Shown here: piece by piece, positions 57,591 through 64,000 of the stretch
How positions within the stretch are numbered: the first letter of the stretch is position 1
Layout of the letters: each line of letters starts with the position of its first letter
Assembly (NCBI RefSeq): GCF_030272615.1
Contig: NC_081409.1
Location: forward strand, 239,285,832-239,349,831
DNA from: Cryptomeria japonica
Lineage: Eukaryota; Streptophyta; Pinopsida; Cupressales; Cupressaceae
Direction of reading: 5' to 3'
DNA: 64,000 bases
Notes under the pieces: generated by a model
Database searches by the model: none
Told to the model about the DNA's origin: nothing
The model's input: the letters and a program-made list of their open reading frames with translations, nothing else
Translations under genes and position numbers: made by a program

Positions 57591-57989
57591 ATGGTTAATG
57601 ATACTATTGCTAATCTAATGACTTATATAAGAAATGTTGATATGGTAAAAAAAAAAATAGTTCGAGTAGCAGCTACTATTATTACCGAGAACATCACAAG
57701 GATTCTTCTACGAGAAGGTTTTATAGAGGATGTTAGGAAACATCGAGAAGGTAAAAAATCTTTTTTTGTTTTAACTTCAAAATCTAGGGGAAGGACGCAA
57801 AAGAGATATATAACCGCTTCAAAGCGTATTAGCAAACCTGGTCTGAGAATCTATTCTAATTCTCAAGAGATCCCTAAAGTTTTAGGTGGAATGGGGATTG
57901 CAATCCTTTCTACTTCGCAAGGAAGAATGACTGATCAAGAAGCTCGACAGAAAAAAATAGGAGGGGAATTATTATGTATTTCATGGTAA
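57591..57989 (+). CDS. rps8: rps8, ribosomal protein uS8 (plastid-derived, intact ORF)
   Basis: 132 residues, usual plastid length. Starts [20 protein letters not shown]. It includes [39 protein letters not shown] and the C-terminal [20 protein letters not shown] then GGELLCISW, all typical of uS8, which binds 16S rRNA helix 21. The protein is divergent compared with most seed plants. Lies 100 bp after rpl14, as in plastid operons. Confidence 0.9.
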   Translation: MVNDTIANLMTYIRNVDMVKKKIVRVAATIITENITRILLREGFIEDVRKHREGKKSFFVLTSKSRGRTQKRYITASKRISKPGLRIYSNSQEIPKVLGGMGIAILSTSQGRMTDQEARQKKIGGELLCISW

Positions 57990-58372
57990 CTCCAAAACAA
58001 AAAGTAAATGCCTGAATTGCATTTTTGCTTCCAATAATTGGAATGCTATCAATAATATTGACAAAAGATATTATTGATGATAGGAGTCAATAATGACTCA
58101 TTATTGAGTGTTCAGTGTCAGAAATTTGGCTGACAAAAAAGGAATTCATTATAATTCAATGAATATTATTGAGTAGTAATAGCTTACAAAAAAAAGCTAT
58201 TCATGTTTATTTTTCAATTAAAATTCTATTAAAATGTCTTTTTTCTTTTTTTTATAATTAAATGATTCCTCTCTTTTAGAAATCAATTTCATAGTTAATA
58301 ACTATGAATGTCATAGTTAATAACTATTCCTCCTTTTTTAATCACTGTAAAAAAACTAGGAGTCTAGTTAAA
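57990..58372 (+). other. rps8-infA spacer
   Basis: Plastid-type AT-rich spacer with short repeats (AATAATATTGA.., CATAGTTAATAACTAT twice near 58289 and 58312). No gene. Confidence 0.7.
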
Positions 58373-58651
58373 ATGAGTACCAAAAAGAATTTTGTCATTG
58401 TTGAGGGTGTAGTTACGATAGCATATCCTAATGGTATGTTCTTAGTCCATCTAGATAACGATATAGATGTTTTAACGGTTGTATCAGGTAAAATTAGATA
58501 TCGAACAATACGAGTAGTACCGGGAGATAGAGTGACAGTTGAATTACCTCTTTACGATTTAAGCAAAGGACGTATAATATATAGACATCCCGTCAAACGA
58601 AATGATGATGATGACTTTATATCTGCTACTGATCATATTGAGGCCCATTAA
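58373..58651 (+). CDS. infA: infA, translation initiation factor IF-1 (plastid-derived, intact ORF)
   Basis: I start at ATG 58373 (MSTKKNFVIVEGVVTIAYPN) because an AGGAG lies 13 bases upstream. An in-frame ATG at 58304 would add 23 unconserved residues. 92 residues contain the OB-fold pattern NGMFLVHLDND, GKIRYRTIRVVPGDRVTVEL, DLSKGRIIYRHP. The tail (KRNDDDDFISATDHIEAH) is longer and more acidic than the usual ~77-residue protein. infA is absent from many flowering-plant plastomes but kept in gymnosperms. Lies between rps8 and rpl36, its standard place. Confidence 0.9.
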   Translation: MSTKKNFVIVEGVVTIAYPNGMFLVHLDNDIDVLTVVSGKIRYRTIRVVPGDRVTVELPLYDLSKGRIIYRHPVKRNDDDDFISATDHIEAH

Positions 58652-58703
58652 CTCTATAAACAAAAAAGAAAAAGATTTTAGCATTAAATAAAGGACCACA
58701 AAT

Positions 58704-58817
58704 ATGAAAATCCGTGCTTCTATTCGCAAAATTTGCGAAAAGTGCCGCCTAATTCGTAGATGGAAACGCCTTCTTGTAATTTGTTACAATCCGAGGCATA
58801 AACAAAAACAGGGCTAA
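58704..58817 (+). CDS. rpl36: rpl36, ribosomal protein bL36 (plastid-derived, intact ORF)
   Basis: 37 residues, exactly the usual size: [20 protein letters not shown] then [15 protein letters not shown]. The zinc-binding CEKC and CYNPRH ligands are all present. Located between infA and rps11 as in plastid operons. Confidence 0.95.
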   Translation: MKIRASIRKICEKCRLIRRWKRLLVICYNPRHKQKQG

Positions 58818-58976
58818 TTCCTATTATATATCACGATATGAATTCTAAAAGGAATTTTGGCATCCAATTTAGAATTATTATAATATAAGAAATATATATA
58901 TATTTCTTATATTATATTACTTTTTTTTTACTTCAAAATATCAAAATTTATCAAAAATTATAAGAAGATTTGCGTT
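58818..58976 (+). other. rpl36-rps11 spacer with palindrome
   Basis: Contains a perfect inverted repeat TAATATAAGAAATATATA / TATATATTTCTTATATTA near 58880-58915, probably an RNA hairpin between two operon genes. Confidence 0.7.
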
Positions 58977-59423
58977 GTGTCAAAAAATACAAAAAAATTT
59001 GTGTCAAAAACTAGAAGAAAATATGTGCCACGTAGAGCTACAAGAAGATTTTTGCCACGTAAAACTAAACATCGAATACTGAAAGGAGTTATTTATGTTC
59101 GAGCAAGTTTTCGCAATACCATTGTTATTGTTACAGATACATGGGGGCAAGCGGTTTCTTGGTCTTCTGCCGGTGCTTGTGGATTCAAAGGTACAAAAAG
59201 ACGTTCACCATTTGCTGCTCAGACTGCAACAACAAATGTTGTTGATACCTTAGTAAATCAAGGTCTTCTGAAAGAAGCAGAAGTTATGATAAGTGGCCCT
59301 GGTCTAGGGAGAGATACAGCATTACGAGCCATTGCTCAAAGTGGTATACAATTAAGTTATGTACGTGATGTAACTCCTATGCCACATAACGGATGTAGAC
59401 CTCCCAAAAGAAGACGTGTATAA
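58977..59423 (+). CDS. rps11: rps11, ribosomal protein uS11 (plastid-derived, intact ORF)
   Basis: 148 residues if GTG at 58977 is the start ([20 protein letters not shown]); there is no upstream in-frame ATG. The core [40 protein letters not shown] and the end [19 protein letters not shown] are classical uS11. The N-terminus has a Lys/Arg-rich insertion ([13 protein letters not shown]) that makes it some 15-20 residues longer than common plastid homologues. In the 30S subunit it helps form the platform. Confidence 0.9.
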   Translation: MSKNTKKFVSKTRRKYVPRRATRRFLPRKTKHRILKGVIYVRASFRNTIVIVTDTWGQAVSWSSAGACGFKGTKRRSPFAAQTATTNVVDTLVNQGLLKEAEVMISGPGLGRDTALRAIAQSGIQLSYVRDVTPMPHNGCRPPKRRRV

Positions 59424-59480
59424 GAATTGAATAAATTGAAAGTGAAAGAAAGGATTAAATTATTTATTTGAAATAATATT

Positions 59481-59861
59481 ATGAATCAGAATGAAATAGC
59501 AGTCTCAATGAAGATACCAGAATTGAAGTGCGTTGAATCCAGAACAGAGAATAAGTGTTTTCATTATAGTCGTTTCACTCTATCTCCGCTTCGCAAAGGT
59601 CAAGCTAATACAATCTCAACTTTAACAGTGGAAGAACAAATAGCTATGATTTATATTGGAACAAATGGATATCTAGATGCATTAGATATCGTACAAGTTA
59701 AAAAATTTATCCTTAAGTTGCGCGAGTATTTAGTAAAAAATAAACCCCAGTTTGGAGAAATTATACGTTCTATTGGGATATTGATGGAACAAGCAGAAGG
59801 CCTTTTAAAAGAAGCTATTCAAGAAAATATCCAACTTTTTCTTATGTTGGGAATAAGATAA
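59481..59861 (+). pseudogene. in-frame chimera: rpoA 5' end fused to atpA 3' end
   Basis: Residues 1-~44 ([35 protein letters not shown]) are the N-terminus of plastid RNA polymerase alpha, which normally follows rps11. From about residue 46 ([20 protein letters not shown]) to the end ([17 protein letters not shown]) it is the C-terminus of ATP synthase CF1 alpha. The join near 59612-59620 keeps the frame, giving a 126-residue ORF with neither function. The atpA end is followed by trnR-UCU on the other strand, its normal plastid neighbour, so the second piece came from a different plastome region. Confidence 0.9.
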
Positions 59862-59909
59862 AAGAGTTTAATAATCATTTTGCAACATTTACAAAGCATA
59901 ACGCATTAT

Positions 59910-59981
59910 TACGTCCAATAGGATTTGAACCTATACTTAAGGTTTAGAAGACCTCTGTCCTATCCATTAGACGATGGACGC
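59910..59981 (-). tRNA. trnR-UCU: trnR-UCU (plastid-derived)
   Basis: 72 nt on the minus strand, starting GCGTCCATCGTCTAATGGAT. The anticodon loop CTTCTAA gives UCU (Arg). The T arm GGTTCAAATCC is intact. The acceptor stem GCGTCCA / TGGACGT pairs with a terminal G-U where plastid genes have G-C, a single C-to-T change. Converges on atpA as in plastomes. Confidence 0.9.
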
Positions 59982-60157
59982 TTTATTTTCATTATTCCTT
60001 GAAATACTTTATTGGGAACAAAAAAGTATGATTTTTTCTCCATCCACAACCAGATTCGGGAAAGAAAGAGAAAGAATAGATATGTAACATGGGCATAAAA
60101 AATTCATGTGAATGAGAGAGAAGTTGACATGAAAAATTTGAATAAGGAATATAAATG

Positions 60158-60206
60158 AGCGGGTAGCAGGAATCGAACCCGCATCGTTAGCTTGGAAGGC
60201 TAGGGG
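60158..60206 (-). pseudogene. trnG-UCC: trnG-UCC 3' exon (plastid-derived)
   Basis: Minus strand CCCCTAGCCTTCCAAGCTAA then CGATGCGGGTTCGATTCCTG and CTACCCGCT is the second exon with anticodon TCC. The first exon is not in the window because the insert switches to another plastid piece, so no tRNA can be made. Confidence 0.85.
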
Positions 60207-60592
60207 TTATAGTCGACGTTGATTAACGCCTCTAATTCAGAACCGAACATGAAAATTTCATTTCATTCGGCTTCTCCATGGGAGAGAGATAGAATGGGAG
60301 GTCTAATGAAAAATGATTATTCAAATAATAATAAATATTTGTGAATAAAAAAAAAAGAAAATTAAAAAATAGTTTTGCTCTGCTCCATAACATCTATGTT
60401 AGTTTATTTGTAGTTCTTTCTTTCCTCTTAATTTCAGGTGAACAACCTTAAATATAGAATACCTATTCACTTTATAGATGATCCCTATAGAAAGATAAGA
60501 TTGAAAAATCTTAATATTGGGCTAAAAAATCTTTCTAATTACTTCATTCCCTATTTCTATTGATTGCGATCCTAGAGGAAATCAAATTCCAC
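60207..60592 (-). other. 3' part of the trnG-UCC group II intron and join
   Basis: Next to the exon the minus strand shows a domain V-type hairpin (GAAGCCGAATGAAATGAAAT..TTCATGTTCGGTTC, 60240-60274), identifying a group II intron end. The remainder is AT-rich intron-like sequence up to the join with rpl14 at about 60593. Confidence 0.75.
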
Positions 60593-60757
60593 CGATTCTT
60601 CCAGAGGCATATTAGGTGCTGCTTCTTTAATTATAGCGATGATAATATCGTCGATATTAGCGATGTTACGATTACCTGCTCCTAGCACTCGAATACATAT
60701 TAATTTTCGGGCTCCACTGTTGTCTGCTACATTCAAGTAAGTTTGGGATTGAATCAT
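60593..60757 (-). pseudogene. rpl14: rpl14 5' part, second copy
   Basis: 55 codons from [20 protein letters not shown] to NMPLEES, then the plastid join. Compared with the first copy it has Ile for Met at residue 20, Ile for Thr and Ala for Val: all transitions. Inverted relative to the first copy. Confidence 0.9.
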
Positions 60758-60852
60758 ATTTCCTCCAAAAGAATTGTTAACTCGGTAGAAAAAAAGTATT
60801 TCTTATCAATTCAATAATCTTTTTCTGCTAGAAATATCTCTTTGGTTCGGCA

Positions 60853-61263
60853 TTATTTACGCAAACTAGTAATAAATTTAGTATGTATAGGCATTTTATA
60901 CGCAACGATTTGAAAAGCCGCTCTAGCTATAGTCTCTGATACTCCACTTATTTCATAAAGTATTCGACTTGGTTTGACCATGGATACCCAATATTCTGGA
61001 GATCCCTTGGCTTTCCTCGAACCCATACGTATTTCTACAGGTCTCGTTCTAATAGGTTTGTCGGGAAATATACGTATCCATATTTTTACGCCGCGACGGG
61101 CATAGCGAGTAATTGCTCGTCGTCCTGCTTCTATTTGCCCAGATGTGATCCAAACAGGTTCCAATGCCTGAAGAGAAAATCTACCAAAACAAATGCGATT
61201 ACCCTGAGAAGATATTCCCTTTATTCTTCCCCTATGTTGGTGACGAAATTTCGTTCTTTTTGG
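60853..61263 (-). pseudogene. rpl16: rpl16 exon 2, second copy, nearly complete
   Basis: Minus strand exon 2 from [20 protein letters not shown] to KFITSLRK and stop, 136 codons, no internal stop. The exon start at 61263 follows an intron ending ..CTAGAAC. Exon 1 (normally 9 bp) is not found. In plastids uL16 is in the 50S subunit. Confidence 0.9.
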
Positions 61264-61384
61264 GTTCTAGTCGATGGTTGTATAATACTATTTGAATCCC
61301 ATCTCTATTTTAGAACCGGATATGAAAGTTTCTTCTCATATGGCTCCTTGTGAAGAATCTATGGCAAATTTGGATTCTAAATAT
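61264..61384 (-). other. rpl16 group II intron, 3' end
   Basis: Domain V-like hairpin GAGCCATATGAGAAGAAACT..TTTCATATCCGGTTC at 61312-61345 (minus), followed by a domain VI-like stretch and the exon. Confidence 0.8.
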
Positions 61385-61630
61385 TGAGGTCCTAGGAATA
61401 AATCTGTATTGACTCATTACACACACACACATATAATATGATAATACAAATACCTCTTTTATTATATATCGGTACTGCCCAATAAGTATCTTACAGGCGA
61501 ATATTAACTCTAAGATATTTGGGGTCGACTTATGGACTCCGAAGAAATTTATTCTTTATTGGTTTATTTCGCCATGAGGTCCTAGGAATAAATCTATATT
61601 GACTCATTACACACACACACACGCACACAC

Positions 61631-61709
<79 letters not shown>

Positions 61710-61847
61710 ATGATAATACAAATACCTCTTTTATTATATATCGGTACTGCCCAATAAGTATCTTACAGGCGAATATTAACTCTAAGATATTTGGGGTCGA
61801 CTTATGGACTCCGAAGAAATTTAATCTTTATTGGTTTATTTCGCCAT
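61385..61847. repeat. 190-bp tandem duplication with expanded (CA)n in the second unit
   Basis: Unit 1 at 61385-61574 and unit 2 at 61575-61847 are almost identical (TGAGGTCCTAGGAATAAATC ... GGTTTATTTCGCCAT). Unit 1 has a short (CA)6; unit 2 has about 100 bases of CA/CG-CA repeat. The underlying sequence is probably plastid intron or spacer but I cannot assign it. Confidence 0.9.
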
Positions 61848-62271
61848 CCTATCCAATGAATATATACATATGGTGAGCTACGACAATAGTTAAAGACCCT
61901 AACATAGCTAGGTTACGAGCTAATTGAGCATGCCATGAAGTAGTTAAGATCTCGGAAAGACCTTTATGTCCTTCCCCTGTAAATGGACCTTTATGAGCTT
62001 CCAAAATATCCTTGAGGTTATGACCAATAACCCAATTGGTTCTATACATATGACCAGTGATTAGAAAAAGAACTGCAATAGCCAAATGGTGGTGTGTAGT
62101 ATCGGTCAGCCACAAACCCCCCGTTACTGGGTTGAGTCCTCCGTGAAAAGTCAAAAAATCTGAATATTTCGACCAATTCAGGGTGAAAAATGGGGTCAAT
62201 CCCTTAGCGAAACTAGGATAAAGTTGAGCTAAAAGCTCACGATTTAAAATAAACTCATGAGGAAGTGGTAT
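61848..62271 (-). pseudogene. psaA: psaA internal fragment (photosystem I P700 apoprotein A1)
   Basis: Minus strand from [20 protein letters not shown] through [46 protein letters not shown] and [20 protein letters not shown] to [20 protein letters not shown] and VVAHHMY, about 138 codons of the ~750-residue protein. Both ends are joins, not natural termini. Some conserved residues are altered (NWVIGH for NWGIGH, LARNLA for LALNLA), consistent with decay after transfer. In plastids it binds the P700 chlorophyll pair and electron carriers. Confidence 0.95.
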
Positions 62272-62559
62272 ATATTGGATCAACCTCCAACTATGCCTTT
62301 GAACCCTTCTCATATTAGCACAGCGGTGGAAAGAGTACCCAGTTGTGCTTGGACTTCAAGCAGTTTAGCTTTAACCATTCTAAAGATTTTCTCTTGTTGG
62401 TTGGGATTGGTAATAAAATTTCCCAATCAATTACGAAATGCTATAGTTCTTCCATATTTTTTTCCCTTTTAGAGGTAATTCATTGAGATCATGCACTTTT
62501 CTATCTACAAAGTGCAGTTGGTTGGATCCAGCTGGATTATTCAAATATACAACTCGCAC
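62272..62559 (-). other. atpF group II intron, 5' part
   Basis: Begins GTGCGAG on the minus strand directly after exon 1 (group II 5' consensus GUGYG) and contains intron-like sequence until the psaA join. Exon 2 is missing. Confidence 0.8.
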
Positions 62560-62695
62560 ACACTCCCTTTTTGAAATAGATCAGTACACCAAGCACCACA
62601 CTGAGATTTATTATATTTGTTTCTAAAATATTGGTATTTAACCCGAAACCCTCAGCGGAGGATAGGGAAATGAAAGAATCAGTTACATTTTTCAT
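62560..62695 (-). pseudogene. atpF: atpF exon 1 (ATP synthase CF0 subunit I)
   Basis: Minus strand [20 protein letters not shown] and [17 protein letters not shown], then the split codon before the intron. This is the N-terminal membrane anchor of subunit I. Three residues shorter than usual in the GHWPSAG region. The gene is cut in its intron by the psaA join. Confidence 0.9.
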
Positions 62696-63014
62696 ACGCT
62701 CTCCCCTCATAGATAAGGATACTTTTACAAAGTTTTTTCTCCGACTCGATCCTACTATTATTCGAATTTTGGATAAGCAGATTTCGAGTACTTAGTAAGT
62801 CCCAGGTCCCGCATAATGATAAATAAGGATACAATTATGAAAAAAAAACTTTGTTCTATCTATCTACTTCTCCGAGTGTCGCAAATCTTTCTGACCAAAA
62901 CAAGTGAAGTATAAGTCCACTATTTTGGATCAGCCCCCCCCTATTGGCTGAACAAGAAAATTGATAGAGAGGAGTCTTTAAAGTCCTGAAGAATACGGAT
63001 TTTGGTCTCCGAGA
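62696..63014 (-). other. atpH-atpF spacer
   Basis: Plastid intergenic sequence in the normal place between atpH and atpF. No gene seen. Confidence 0.75.
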
Positions 63015-63605
<591 letters not shown>

Positions 63606-63946
63606 TGTTCTTGCAAGAGTAAAAACAATAAAGTTCATGGTTTGACCTTGTGATTATAACTATGACACATTCTTTGCTGATACACCTTTAAATGATCAAA
63701 GGCATTTTGTCATCGTTCATGGATCAATTCTAACTCTTGCAATCTAGATACTCGTTGTTCTTCATCTGGGATACGACCTTTTAATGATACTCGTAGAGAA
63801 GGTACCTCTACTTCTATTGGCAGTATTGCTTCTGATCCATAGACAAGAGAGAAAGGTGTGGTGCCTGTTGGTGTGCGGATACTGGTATGGTAGGGCCATA
63901 AAGCAAGGTTCAATTGAATATGCCAATCTTTGCCAGCATCATTCAT
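63606..63946 (-). pseudogene. gypsy-2 integrase, part right of the plastid insert
   Basis: Minus strand NDAGKDWHIQLNLALWPYHT, TPTGTTPFSLVYGSEAILPI and EVPSLRVSLKGRI, then RLQELELIHER and, after a stop, AFDHLKVYQQRMCHSYNHKV. WP..LPFALWAYRT, TP..LVYG.EAVLP and RL.ELE are the standard end of plant gypsy integrases. About 35-45 codons between this piece and the one at 56664-56741 are missing, lost or deleted when the plastid DNA entered. Confidence 0.9.
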
Positions 63947-64000
63947 TGTCTTTTTGAGGATTTTCAGAATAGTTTGTTTGATGCTTCTGCTTGCCCATTC
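63947..64000 (-). other. gypsy-2 integrase continuing off the window
   Basis: Short edge segment; continues the integrase frame region to the right. Confidence 0.6.

Noticed and set aside
57122-59423. Functional nuclear-encoded ribosomal protein genes
   Set aside because: No transit peptides, no nuclear promoter or introns, operon spacing kept as in plastids; simply recent plastid DNA.

Overview
This window looks like nuclear DNA of a gymnosperm, most likely a conifer (a cupressophyte is my best guess, from general resemblance only). It is almost entirely dead transposable elements plus one insertion of plastid DNA. I see no intact host nuclear gene. The plastid-derived genes are typical land-plant genes and include infA, but their sequences are divergent and they are joined in an order no plastome has. 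Sequence on both sides of them is an interrupted Ty3/gypsy integrase, so the plastid block is a nuclear insertion (NUPT) and not a plastome.

Layout. 1-2991: minus-strand Ty1/copia remnant with a candidate 5' LTR. 3767-6838: scraps of another copia gag, a ~40-bp tandem array, and gypsy gag/protease-like fragments. 6839-13549: no recognisable gene. 13550-18214, 18215-29388 and 35761-45712: three related copies (A, B, C) of an old repeat block. Each holds a minus-strand LINE 3' fragment, a hypervariable microsatellite and a plus-strand ORF fragment. Later insertions make the copies differ. Copy A received a 97-bp retroposon and a second LINE fragment. Copy B received a solo LTR (20444-21219) and a 5-kb LINE (21372-26443). 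Copy C received a full-length copia element (38649-44662). Each copy shows the others' empty sites, so the order of insertion can be read.

29389-35760: a minus-strand Ty3/gypsy element (gypsy-1) with its 3' LTR, polypurine tract and integrase tail. Between these, in antisense, lies a long decayed ORF (31608-33692) that starts with a plant-mobile-domain-like region and ends in coiled coil. 46287-51380: a complete LTR-to-LTR gypsy-type element (gypsy-3) that keeps only gag and protease and has a 1.44-kb solo LTR nested in gag. 52234-52560: a 147-bp-arm hairpin. About 54100-63946+: another minus-strand gypsy (gypsy-2). Its integrase C-terminus is split by a ~6.9-kb mosaic NUPT (56743-63605) carrying rpl16, rpl14, rps8, infA, rpl36, rps11, an in-frame rpoA/atpA chimera, trnR-UCU, part of trnG-UCC, inverted second copies of rpl14/rpl16, a psaA piece, atpF exon 1 and atpH.

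The most interesting material is: (1) the antisense plant-mobile-domain/coiled-coil ORF carried by a gypsy element; (2) a LINE with a third ORF downstream of RNase H, whose C-terminal coiled-coil module recurs in older LINE fragments here; (3) a decay signature in which long frames stay in register for kilobases while premature stops are nearly all TAG or TGA at former Gln, Trp or Arg codons, as expected from deamination of methylated cytosine; and (4) the NUPT breaking an integrase gene. All boundaries were read by eye.
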